From: Phycomyces nitens | Lineage: Eukaryota; Mucoromycota; Mucoromycetes; Mucorales; Phycomycetaceae | Length of the DNA stretch: 64,000 nt | Assembly (NCBI GenBank): GCA_022702545.1 | Contig: JAHRBC010000002.1 | Location: 5,704,001-5,768,000, forward strand | Reading direction: 5' to 3' | Part shown: piece by piece, positions 36,978 to 48,248 of the stretch | Position numbering within the stretch: the first letter of the stretch is position 1 | Layout of the letters: each line of letters begins with the position of its first letter | Position numbers and translations under genes: made by a program | The notes under the pieces: model-generated | Told to the model about the DNA's origin: nothing | The model's database searches: none | What the model saw: only the letters and a program-made list of their open reading frames with translations

Positions 36978-37375
36978 AATGTGGGGCGTCCGCAGCCAGG
37001 TATTTTTCAAGGCAATATCTGGTGGGAGGAAGTTTGCAGGTTGAAAAAGTAGGGCGTCTACTACCTACGGGTGAGGGGAAGTATTGTGGTAGCCGTGCAT
37101 CTGCAAGGTCTTAAGTGTGGGGTGTCCGCAGCCAGGTATTCGTTCAAGCCGGTGTCTGGTGGGAGGAAGTCTGCAGGTTGAAAAAGTAGGGCGTCTACTA
37201 CCTACGGGTGAGGGGAAGTATTGTGGTAGCCGTGCATCTGCAAGGTCTTAAGTGTGGGGTGTCCGCAGCCAGGTATCTGTTCAAGCCAGTATCTGGTGGG
37301 AGGAAGTTTGCAGGTTGAAAAAGTAGGGCGTCTACTACCTACGGGTGTTGGGGAATTGTGGGACAAAGTGCTTGA
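36978..37375. repeat. 136-bp G-rich subrepeats, about 2.9 copies per unit
   Basis: The word GTCCGCAGCCAGGTAT starts at 36988, 37124 and 37261. Each copy contains GGTGGGAGGAAGT, GTAGGGCGTCTACTACCTA and GTGAGGGGAAGTATTGTGG (third copy truncated). The block is purine/G-rich on the plus strand and is preserved in all four units. Confidence 0.95.
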
Positions 37376-37619
37376 CGAAGCACAAATAAATGCGTACGTA
37401 TTTATTTAATATCATGATGATGACCTTGCTTACATATGAATTACCTATATGAATTCAAAAAAGCATTATCTGAATGATAACCTTAAATAATTACGTTTTA
37501 TTTTATTGTTTAATTTATCAATGACTAGTAATAATAATAATAATAATAATAAATTCAATATATACCATACAACACAATTCATATTCAAAGTTTTTATAAT
37601 CGCAATAAACTAATACAAG

Positions 37620-38600
37620 TACGGATTGGATGGATCCAAGTCTGGATCGTTTTCAATTTCTTGCACCCGAAAACAATTCCGTATATTAGCTGTGATCATT
37701 TAGTTACATACAAATCGCTCCTTATAATCAATATACAATCAATATTAGTCTATATTACACCGCCCACCATAGAATCCATTACCAAGCTTGTATCGGCTTT
37801 CTGTTGATTTGACCCCAATTCACATAATTTAGTAATATCAAAAAATAAGAATAATATACTCTCTCAGTCCCCTTGACACATTCGATCAATTTAACCAGCT
37901 AAAAAAGCTTCACTGCGAAAAATCCCACCCAAAATCCCGATCCATCATATCCATCTTTAAACCTTTTTATTAGTCTTTCAACTCTTTTTCTACTAATCGA
38001 TCCTCTATTAAATCATTTATTCAATACACTCAACACTAACCCAATCAAATCTAAACACTTGTTCGCTCAATAATCTCATATTTCAAAAAACTCTATAAAT
38101 CCATCCCATCTTATCCATACTGGATCATTACATCCACAATCTCCTTCAATTCAATCAATTCTCCCCTCTCAACCACAAACCCACATATAATAATCATTTA
38201 AAATCCACATATCCCACTTCAACAACTCTTTTTCACTCTATACAAACTATACTTTCTCCACAAATCCTTAAATCCCGCCATTCTTATCATACCCTCCTAT
38301 CTAACCTCAATTTTTCAATCCTTACTCACAAAATACAATCATACAATATATCATACAATATATCACATACTTATCTCAACAACAACAAACTAATCAACTC
38401 AAATTCAATAAAACTCACTCTCATCCTTCTACCCCTTCTCTTCAATCATTCATTCATTCATTCATTCAACAAAATCTTTTTACTCAACGTCACACCCAAA
38501 CCCTTATCTTCTCAATCCATATAAATAAAATATCTCATATTTCTCACCTCTTAATTTCTTTCCCCACCTTTAAAATTTTCTTTCTTAATCTCTTGAATTG
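37620..38600. other. G-poor (C/T/A) segment of the macrosatellite
   Basis: For nearly 1 kb the plus strand almost lacks G while C is frequent, e.g. around 38041-38520, including (CATT)n at 38446-38467. Immediately to the left the subrepeat block is G-rich, so base skew flips near 37400. Repeated in every unit. Confidence 0.8.
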
Positions 38601-38900
38601 GGTTGACATATTTTGCAACATGCTGAAAGTATAAAACACTCGGCCCCCATAATACTCTGTATACACTTTGATTTAAGAAAAGGAATCGTAATTGGGGTTA
38701 AAATTAGCCGAATGAAAGTTGCAGACATTCCCAGATACAAAATATATCACCTACCACAATCCGTAGATTGGTTTTATGAAGTATCTTTACAAGGAAGACA
38801 AGGGAATAATACTATTAACCTAGACATGCATAAAGGTGCATAAAGGTGCATTGAATGTAACCAATAGGATGTTCTCAATATTTGTCTGTATATGTCTGTA

Positions 38901-39225
38901 TTTTCAGTCTCAATGTTTATGTTTGTTCGCTACAGTGTAGATTACGTTGATTTATATCCTATTCACCCCTTAACACCAAGGACATCAATTAAATCATCGT
39001 AATTTTTTTTCCTATTTTTTTTAAAAAATAAGATTTTTGTCCCCCGTATTCGCAAAATCATATGTATTTTCAGTCTCAATGTTTATGTTTGTTCGCTACA
39101 GTGTAGATTACGTTGATTTATATACTATTCACCCCTTAATACCAAGGACATCAATTAAATCATCGTAATTTTTTTCCTCCATTTTTTATAAAATAAGATT
39201 TTTGTCCCCCGTATTTGCAAATCGA
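38901..39225. repeat. 166-bp direct duplication inside the macrosatellite unit
   Basis: TTTTCAGTCTCAATGTTTAT begins at 38901 and again at 39067. The two copies match closely through CGTTGATTTATATCCTATTC and the GTCCCCCGTATTCGCAAAT end. Present in all four units. Confidence 0.9.
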
Positions 39226-40821
39226 TGGTGCAAATAGATATGACACTTAGAGGCGGATAACTAATTTATAAATATCTGACACACTAACACACAATATATC
39301 TTGTATTTGTCCAAATATTTAATAAATGGCTGGACATCTTTATATAATCGAAATACAACAATATACATTCCAAGGCCTGCTTCATTCCAGATGTCTTGTA
39401 TTGCTTTGGTTCCCAAATAAACTTATTCTCATGTATAGACCAACTATGACATTATTAGTAAATAGACGCCATGTATTTTTGCCTGTAGAAACCTATAAAT
39501 ACTATAAATAATTATTTATATCTCCAACTAAGAAACCTTAACTACTGACTCACTCACTCACTCACTCTCTCACTCTCTCTAACTATTTGTGCTGGGTACC
39601 TATTCAAAGCTTTCAACGTATTATTCGCGACTATTACTATTACTCATTCTAACATTTACATTTTGCTTTTCTCAATCTCTTGAATTCAATCGGCATCGTT
39701 GACAGCATGTCCAAAGTACAAGATGCTCATCCCACAGACTTTTTTTTGTTTTTGTTTTTTCAAACCCTTTGATATTTAAGAAATAAATCATAATGAGGCT
39801 TAACATAGACGGAATGAAGATTGCATGCATCTGCAGACACGGAACCATACTGCCCGCAACAACCCCTTGTACCATTAAACAATACAAGAAAATTGAGGCT
39901 CTATTATGGTCTTGGGGTGTATTTTTTAGGAGGGGTTGGACCATTTGTTATAGTGAATCGCAACCTGGATACCATTTTTTTTTTGGGTATTTTTTAAAAC
40001 ATTATATTCTGCTATTATACAAGAATGTTTCTAATTACGAGGATGGTGGATGAGAGCAGTGAGAGCGTCTAGTATGGTCATACCGACTGCTATTTAATGT
40101 CAAGCGTATATATATATATTAGGTTTATCACTGGGGTGTTTGAAAATTTATTTTTCAAGCATGTGTATCTACAGGCACCCAGAATATGCGCTCTGCCATT
40201 CTAGTATATAATAGCACAAAGTAAACTGCACTTTTCCTAAAGATATTCACTCTGGTGTATATGTATTATTGTCTTTTGAGAAAAGCCGAATGCTCAGTCC
40301 TTTACAAGCGCACTTTAAGTTGATTGATGGTACACTCTACAATAACCGAAAATTCGTTATGTTTCATGCGATATAGCATTTCTTGTCCTTGTATGTTTAA
40401 ACTGGATATATTTAAGGGCTAAAACTCTGGTATAGCCCCATCCTTCTGGCTCTATTATGTTGGATGTTAATCTGGGATTGGGATTATGGTTTCAAGATTA
40501 AATAGTGAATAAAATAGCTTTCTAGTTGGCCATTATAAAATCATGAATAGACTCAAATATTTTCAAACGTCTAAGAAATCCATTTCAGCAATAAAATCAT
40601 AGCGTTAGCCTGCTAGTTAGGGGGATAAAAGCATTTGTTAAAAAAATGGAGTTTGGCTGGATGGCTCATTTGCAGAATCGGCTGCTTTGTTTACACTTTA
40701 TACCCCCTTGGCCATTTTGTGGGCATGTTTTCAATTGGCTAGTAACACTGTTTCAACCTAGTGTCAATCTTTGATGAGGGTCATTCAAGAAAGGATCCAA
40801 GAAGTATAAAACCACTCGGTT

Positions 40822-40835
40822 TAGACTAAAGTCTA
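40822..40835 (-). other. Helentron 3' terminal palindrome (hairpin)
   Basis: TAGACTAAAGTCTA: 6-bp arms, 2-nt loop, 10 bp from the element end. Rolling-circle transposons carry such a hairpin near the 3' end as a termination signal. Confidence 0.7.
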
Positions 40836-40845
40836 TATCAAGTAA

Positions 40846-40857
40846 GGCGTTCTATAT
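40846..40857 (-). repeat. Helentron 3' asymmetric inverted repeat
   Basis: GGCGTTCTATAT on the plus strand, inverted match of the element's 5' end, lying 34 bp inside the 3' terminus. Confidence 0.75.
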
Positions 40858-40977
40858 TCCGATATACTCAGTTTCTTTTTTTTTCTTGTGTGACTTTATT
40901 TTGGTATTGAGACAGAGAGTATAAAACATAGAGAATAAAAACATAGTGAAGAGTAGGTATAAAATAATTAACATAAT

Positions 40978-43900
40978 TTACATAAATTTTGCCCACAAAG
41001 GAGCATGATAACTTGTCAAGGATAAATATTTTCCTGAATCCATAACTGGCATAGTTGTAAAAATGTTGTCAATGAGAGTATTTTGGTTTGTTGTCGACTG
41101 AATAGTGGCTGGGAGTGTAGTGGTCATGTTCTTGCTATTCATAAATTGAAGTAAAGTGGCTTTCTTGGTTGATTCTTTTGTGAAATCAACATTAAAATCA
41201 CCAGCGATCGTTATGTGCATATAATCATGGCTAACAACAAACTCTAGTGCTTCCATCAAGGTACTTAGTTGACATCGTGGAGATACATATATGCTGCAAT
41301 ATAGGCTTTCGTTCAAGACAAAGAAAGCTACACTAGTTGATCCATTGTTTCCATCAAGGAACAGTCTGGAGTTGGCGGTGCGTATGGCAGTTTCATTGCT
41401 TGACCCAATTGTTCTAGATAAAAATGAATTGCGAACATAACAGCAAGCACCAGAAACTCGAGCATTGGTTGGGTTACTGTCAATAGAAGATACCAATGTA
41501 AATCCTGGAATAACGCAGCTTTCATGGTTTGGTAATGTCCATGTTTCATTGAAAAGGAGGATATTTGAGGACAGGTATACTTGGTCGCTGGTTATTTGGC
41601 TTAAATGTGCCCTCAAGCTCTGTACATTGTGTGATATTAGCTGTGTATAATCACTTTCTTCTTGTTTCTGTAGGTGGCCAAACGATAGTTCCAGCTGTAC
41701 TGTTTGATGTCTGTTGATTTCAATTTGTAGCTGATTGTTTCAATCTTCGGTTATGGGCTTCGGTGGAATAAACTGGTTACTCTTGCATATCAATCTTAGG
41801 CCATCGGCAGAAGTGGCCCTGGAGCATGCAACATATAGAAGTGATCTCGTCATTCTGTATGAACCATGGTCAAAAACAACAACGGATTTGTAAGTACCCC
41901 CTTGTGACTTGTGTACAGTGAGCGCTTCAGCTGGAACCATGGGGAATTGCGTGCGGGTCAGATGTATTTGACTTTTCAGATTTCTGCGAATTATTGTAGA
42001 GTGAGGCTCTATCATTGTTAGATTGTCTGAAATCCCAAGTCTACGTTGGATTCTTTCTTGCTGTCTTCTCAGCTGCTTCCCACTTCTTTCATCATCAAAT
42101 TTAATCCATAATCTTAAGGGCTTTTTTAAAAGAGTAGGATTGGCTGTTTCAGAACTAGAGTCGTCAGATACCAGGTTTTGGCCATAATCAATCCTCTCCA
42201 AGATTCCAGTTGTACCATTGACGAGACCATCAGTTGTGTCTATATTTACAGTCATCATGTATTTTCTACTAATTTTCAGCAAAAGGGTCTTTATCAGTCC
42301 TTGGACATCGGATTGTTTTGCGTGATCATCGGCAGAATATGTGAGCCTTTGAATAGCAGTGCGATCTCTGCAATGCCCAGTTACTCGGTCGAAAGATTTT
42401 GAAATCGCACCTTCAGTATTCAAGCTTGTAAGTATGTGCTGGTTTGTTTGCTGAACATATGCATTTGTGTTAAACAGATATATCGGCTTTTGGTTACTGC
42501 TGTCAGATAAATTGCTTTCTTGAGCTACGAGGCTTGAAGGTAATGTTCTTCTGCCAGTGCTAATCTCCATTGCATCTTCAGGGGTTATTGAAGCCACTCG
42601 ACTTTGGAGAATCTGAATATCGTCTTCAGTCATTGACCCAATTGCCATGTTGTTTAAGGCTACTGCAAATGGGACATCGTCTCTTTGTTGCATTATCTCT
42701 GTTAATTTATGGACTTTAAACAAATCCCAAATCTTGTACCCAAATAAGGATACAAATGGATTTGTATCTCTTGCACGGCTGGTGCTGTAAAGTGGTGTGT
42801 CCCCAACTGGCGGAAGTTGTAGAAAATCACCAAAGACAATAACTGACTTTCCACCAAATGGGACAGATCGGTCAAATATGTCTCGTAGTCGTTGATCTAC
42901 CCACCCAAAAGAGTTTCTCCTACCATACTTATCTCATCAATAATGACTACTTTCAGATCGGCAAGTGCAACACCCATTGAATGAGAAACATCTGCTGAGA
43001 GTTGAGAGAGTCCACCTCTTCCACGCTGTGTTACAGGGAGCTGGAATGCATTGTGTAATGTTTGGCCTGAAATATTGAAAGCAGCCTTTCCCGTTGGGGC
43101 ACATAGCAGAACTGACGGTGTATTCATATCTCTTTCCCTCGTCCTGTCCAACTCGCGTACAAGGCTTTGATAAATTGCTTTTATCAATAAGCTTTTTCCT
43201 GTACCGGCTCCTCCAGTTACGAAGTGATAGAACGGTGCATGATTTTGTGTTGATGTAATGGGATTGGATTGGGGAATATGTGCAGGGTCAATATTGTTAC
43301 GAATATGATCGATGATGTGGTACAAATACTGTCTCTGTTGCAAGTTCAGCATTGACAGAAGATTTTGATACTCGGAGTTGCTTAGCCATTTTGGAATATT
43401 GACTTTCTCAAGATATGACAATTGATTGTTCTGTGTAGAGCCATTTACATTTAGCTCTTCCGTTAAATCTGTTGTTCGATGGTATTCTCCTTCTTCATTA
43501 TCATCAATATCTAGAGTGTAACGTCTGAAATCATTTTCTGCAATAGGCAGAGCCAGAGTTTCTGCATTTTCTACGGGTTCATCTTCTCTTTCTGTATCCA
43601 TATTACTGCGTTCAAGCGAAAGCATCTCGAAATATCCATCTAATACATCATCATCAACCTGAGAGAATTCTTTTTTTGCTAACATGATAGTCTCAGAATT
43701 CTCCAGAAACTTTTCCTCACAATTGATGCTTAATAGCTCTTCTTCTTCATTTCTCCAACTTTTGTATAGCATCAATAAGCAGCGAAAATATTCGTCGGCA
43801 TCTTGGTTGATATTAAATTTGTAGTATCGGATGACACGTGGCTTGGTTCGTTTTCTAATGAACCCTTGGTTCTGCAAAAGACAATACACTTGGCCTGGCT

Positions 43901-46900
43901 CACCATAATGTGTATTTTTGTCATTATTTTCTTGAATACGATCAGCCTGATCTTCTGGGGGGTCAAAGTAGGTATCATCATTAACATCACCTTGAGTGAT
44001 ATCAGTAGCTGTACTATTTCTTGATGGTCGCTTTTTTGAAAACTCAAAATACGCAGCAAACTGCGCCAAGGTCATAGTCTCCAATTCTTGAGGTCTACAG
44101 ATGTAATGGTCAATTAACCCAGCCTCAAAGTAGTTGGTAGAGTCCGGATCCATTTCTAGAAGTTCAGATTGCTTCTTTAGTATATGAAGTCGGTTTTCTG
44201 GTCTGCTTGTTGGTATGAATATTGTTGCTGTGCTTGCTTCTGACATTCGAATTCGTAGTAAGTTGTATGCTGCTTCTTGAGCGGATATCTCACTAGCATT
44301 GTAATATGTCGCAGCAAGTGACCTCATCATATTAAAAGGTGTCGAGCTACTGTCATCTTTGTGCTTATTGTAAATTTCTTCAAGTGTCTTACTCAAACCT
44401 CTATCAGCCTTGTTTATATAGTCAACTACATATGCACAGCATGCATACGGATCGAGAATAAACTGAATATCCATATTTGACCTGAACATGCTGAATATTT
44501 TTGGGTTATAGTTATTGATCATAACTTCATTTGGCTGTCGTTGTATCATGATTTTGTTCATTTTCAGGGTATTGCGGATAGATAATATATATTCATCAAT
44601 AGATGTTATATTGACAGCTATCAGGAAATCGGTAAAACTCATGGTTGATGTTTGAAGATCCTCGTAGTGTTCTTGAAGATATGCTTTGATCCGAGTAATA
44701 TTCTGCTTTAACTTAGTAATGGTATTCTCAGATAGAGCATCATTTTCATTTAGCGGGAGTAATATTCGGGTTCTGTCCATAGGGTAAAATGGAATGTTAA
44801 ATCGACAGATTGTAACATTGTTACGTTTTCTTTGGCAGGTAGATGTGTGCCTATGATATTGTCTTCTTAATAGTTCTTTCCAAGTATCCTTGTTACAGTG
44901 ATCTTCCTGTTAGTCGTGTACAATCCCACTCCACTGCCTTTTGCATGTAATCATACTATCAACAAATTCACATATTTTTCTTTCGATATCCTCATGAACA
45001 GATTCGTACTTGGGAGCGCCCTCAAGCCATACAAGCATATGAACATGAGGCGAGCCTCTGTGCTGGAATTCGATCCGGAAGAAATATTCTTTAATCGAAT
45101 GATCTCCAAAAGGCCCATTTGGTGCTTTCCAAGTTTTCTTTAGTTGCCTAAAGCGATAGTCAAAGTATCTGGCACATGTAATTGGGTCTTTTTGAATAAG
45201 CTTGGCTTTTTCTGCATACGATAATTGCCCTGCTTGTTCTTCCGTGATAGAAACTCCATCATTTACAAGTTTTAAGATACAGAGTAACTCTGGCCAACTT
45301 GCTTCGGCTGCAGATAGAGTTACAAAGATTGTTGGAATGCCAAATTGTCTAACCATTGCCAAGAGATTCTTTTTCATTTTTCCAATATTCTGCAGTAGAA
45401 CAGATACCACTGAAGGTCTTATATGCTTGGTCTTTGCTCAGTAGTCCTTCAACATTGTTGTTACTCAAGAAATCAGATGCATTGTAAGGTACGTTGTTGG
45501 AGATCTTGGTTTTCTTTCAAAGAACTGTATTAAGGTTGCTATACATTCTCATTATTTGGTTCTTTCTGTCCATATACAGAATATACTCCACTCTTTGAGC
45601 TGCTCTTCGATCGAACCTTCTTGCAATAGATTTTGTCATGCAAGAGTAAGATATATTATCAGAAGATAACCGCTGGCCACAGAAAATTTGAGGGAATGCC
45701 AGAAAGTCGCTATATTTGTCGGTTATAATGGATAGAGGTATCTTTCCATCTCCAGGTGAAAGTCTGAGGGCTTCGTGATCTGAAACTATAACAGTTTCTT
45801 GCTCGCCAGAGTTCATAGATTCGTCCTCGGCATTACTTTCTTCATTTTCCTCAGAGTGTTCAATGATATTGTCCTCTTCTACGATTCTAGTATCATTGCT
45901 GGCAGATTCTTGTATCCAATTTTCACTCAAGGAGATATTATACTCTTGGTAGAGTGAGGTTGACTGTAGGAATATCGCTGCTCTCCAAACTTTAGCGGGA
46001 CTTATATTACCTCTAATATAGTCTTTGACATAACGCATCCTACGAGCTAAGCTCAAGTGAATTGTATTTGAGTCGTCAAGATTACGAGGAAGTAAAGAGA
46101 CTGTTGTGTCGACATTAACAGGTACATTTACAATACCGCCTTTGCTTCTATACTGCCCAGTTAGTCCTTTGTGTGTCCATATAGACTGGAAAACGTGTCG
46201 AGGTGCAACAAGTCGTTCTTCTAATCTTGTTAGGTCGTCTAGACAAACGACATGGTCAGGAAATTGGAGGCCATTAGACAGGGCAAGAGTTGGAAGTGTT
46301 TTCTTTCGAAGTGATGTTTTACAGGTAGGACATAGTGGAATCTTGTCTGTAATTTCTTCATCGACAAAAGTGCTTGGTATCTTATTATTGTCAATTGCCC
46401 AAAAGGTTTTCTCAACAATATCTTCTGAACAGCCCCAATTGCCCGCAAGAGTGATTCTTTCTACTGAAGATATATCTTTTTGAAAGAAAAGGCCTCCACA
46501 ACATCCACATACGTATGTAGGACCCTTTCTGATGGTTGATTCATACTTTCTTTGTATGTTACTCCAATTATCTGTCTCAGTGTCATTCAGTCTACGTCTT
46601 CTTACTACTCGCTCATTCTCTTCAGCAGCTCTACGTTGTCTACTACGCCTATACTCGCGCATATATTCTGCTCGAGAATTCTGGTTCTCTTCTTCTGTCT
46701 CTGCCGCTTCTGTCTCCACTACTTCTGCCTGAACTATTTCCGCCTGAACTATTTCTATTTCAGCTGCAAGCCAGCGTCTGCGTCAATACTCTCGCATATA
46801 CTCTGCACGAGAATTACTAATATTCTCTGCTTCTACTATCTCAACTACTTCAATTTCAGTTATTTGTTGGCGTCTGCGTCGATATTCTTCCATGTACTCT

Positions 46901-47043
46901 GCTTGAGACATTGAATTCCGTTGTTGTGTTTCTGTTTCTGATATTCTCACTTGCATTGATTGCCGACGATTACGCTGGTATTCTCTCATGTATGTCCGTC
47001 TTCTTTCAGCTCTTTCTTCAGGGGGGACAGTGGATCTAGGCAT
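40978..47043 (-). pseudogene. Helentron Rep-helicase-endonuclease polyprotein, broken
   Basis: One long gene of ~2020 codons. From the ATG at 47043: an Arg-rich N-terminus with four copies of an AEYMREYRRxR motif; a Cys-rich region (YVCGCCGGLFF, IPLCPTCKTSLRKK); the Rep domain with AMVRQFGIPTIFVTLSAAE and the HUH motif HRGSPHVHMLVW near 45030-45065; the Pif1-like helicase with Walker A GGAGTGKSLLIK (~43190-43225), Walker B VVIIDEISMVGE, LTVHKSQGGTYKSVVV and LLYVACSRATS; then an endonuclease/exonuclease/phosphatase domain with ETWTLPNHES, IAGDFNVDF, LIDNIFT and SYHAPLWAKF. Lesions: TGA at 46783, TGA at 45517, frameshift near 45369-45382 in A runs, TAA at 44910, frameshift near 42893-42903 (one G lost), TGA at 41740. 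The reading frame resumes directly after each stop. Confidence 0.9.
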
Positions 47044-47268
47044 TTTGTACTTTATAATAATATAATATAAGAGTAAAAGAGTAAGGGAAAGTACAATATG
47101 CTTAGTAAGCTATAGAGAAGAATCAAAAACGTCACGTGATTAAAGTGTTTACATTTTTTACTAGTAAAATTCTTACAAACTTTCACTGCTTAAAATTGTT
47201 ACAAAATCACGGAGTTTAAATGTTACACTTTTCCCTCTTTCCTTAGGCTTTCTAACTCCGTAAACTCC

Positions 47269-47280
47269 ATATAGAACGCC
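47269..47280 (-). repeat. Helentron 5' asymmetric inverted repeat
   Basis: ATATAGAACGCC on the plus strand (GGCGTTCTATAT on the coding strand), exactly at the boundary with the resumed macrosatellite sequence. Confidence 0.75.
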
Positions 47281-48248
47281 AAAAAGTGTCCGGAAAAGAA
47301 TAAGTGCGCTCTGTACACTGTGCTTTTGACAGAGGTAACTTTGTGTCCACTCTCTAACAAAGTTAAAGTAACGCTCACCGTTCTAAAAGATGAGCCCAGG
47401 CATAAAAACGTCTGTATGCGAAAGCATAGATTGTATGGTGACACAAAATCAGATAGGCCTGAACTGTTGGTAGCATGTATTTTGTACCATCTGCCGCCGT
47501 TCCTGGCCGTTTGTAAAGTAAAAGAGTCCTCCAAAACACCGGAGCCTGTCTATTCTTCTTTATTCATGCTGTCCTTGTACATTTCGATTATGTGCAGCAA
47601 CGAAAGGAATTGTGAATTTTTAAAATGCTCCAAAATACTGATAATATACCTTGGTAGTGTCAAAAACAACATTTTTCTATATAATTCTCTTTTGACACAC
47701 TCACCAAATATTAACAGATTTATCATATTTATCCAATTTATCTAATATTAACTATCCAGAGATAATCCCACTCCAACCTGCCCTTCTACTTACAATCATA
47801 CCGAGTCACAGCGTTTTCTTGTATTCTATTCCTTCCTAATCTATAATATGCGTTCCCCTAAATTTAGGAAGCCTTTGACAGAACAATGGTACCACAACGG
47901 CTGTACGCATTATCTGCCGAAAAGAAAGAAAGTAAAGCATATAAAAATGTCTACAAACTATTAGTAATTACAGCTATTATATTGAATCGATTATATTAGC
48001 CTACACTATATTAAACTCTAATAAACTATATAGCTACGGCATTTTCGCTGTTTAATATCGCCTAGATATTCAAATTCAATAAATAATAGAAAAGTTATAC
48101 AAGCAGTAAAGAAAAATCGTCTAAAAGCAGAGATTATCAAGCTATTGAGCCGTTGCAGGGCGCCAAACCCTCACATAATATGAAGGATTCTCACAGTGGT
48201 AAGCCATAGAGCTCACATGACTTGATCACTCTGTCAAATAAAAGTTTG

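Larger units (their letters stand above)
40812..47280 (-). mobile_element. Helentron (Helitron2-type rolling-circle transposon), inserted in macrosatellite unit 1
   Basis: 6469 bp of extra DNA relative to units 2-4, matching the 11770-bp spacing of landmarks in unit 1 versus ~5300 elsewhere. The element reads on the minus strand. GGCGTTCTATAT opens its 5' end (47280-47269) and recurs inverted at 40846-40857, 34 bp inside the 3' end, forming an asymmetric inverted repeat. Between that and the 3' end lies the palindrome TAGACT-TT-AGTCTA (40835-40822). The target is the 6-A run (T run on the minus strand) of the unit; 4 and 5 A flank the element. It encodes Rep, helicase and a C-terminal endonuclease, as in autonomous Helentrons. 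Confidence 0.88.
36476..48248. repeat. Macrosatellite unit 1 (5.3 kb, split by a 6.47-kb Helentron)
   Basis: The unit begins at ACTGAAAATTTTCCCATAAG, the point where similarity to the later units starts. Unit content is 36476-40811 plus 47281-48248; the interruption at 40812-47280 is the Helentron. Landmarks recur in each unit in the same order: 7-bp minisatellite, three 136-bp subrepeats, a G-poor segment, a 166-bp direct duplication, CT-rich simple repeats and a distal 0.97-kb segment. No long ORF with a known domain exists in the unit. Confidence 0.95.

Noticed and set aside
38901..39225. LTR pair of a small retroelement
   Set aside because: The two 166-bp copies are adjacent with no internal coding region and lack TG...CA ends and primer-binding sites.
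38613..40053. Short ORFs (76, 61, 86-90 codons) recurring in each macrosatellite unit
   Set aside because: They recur because the DNA is nearly identical; lengths vary with homopolymer changes and there are no recognisable motifs.
40812..47280. Canonical Helitron with TC start and CTRR end
   Set aside because: Neither terminus fits, while asymmetric inverted repeats, T-run insertion and a fused endonuclease fit the Helentron type.
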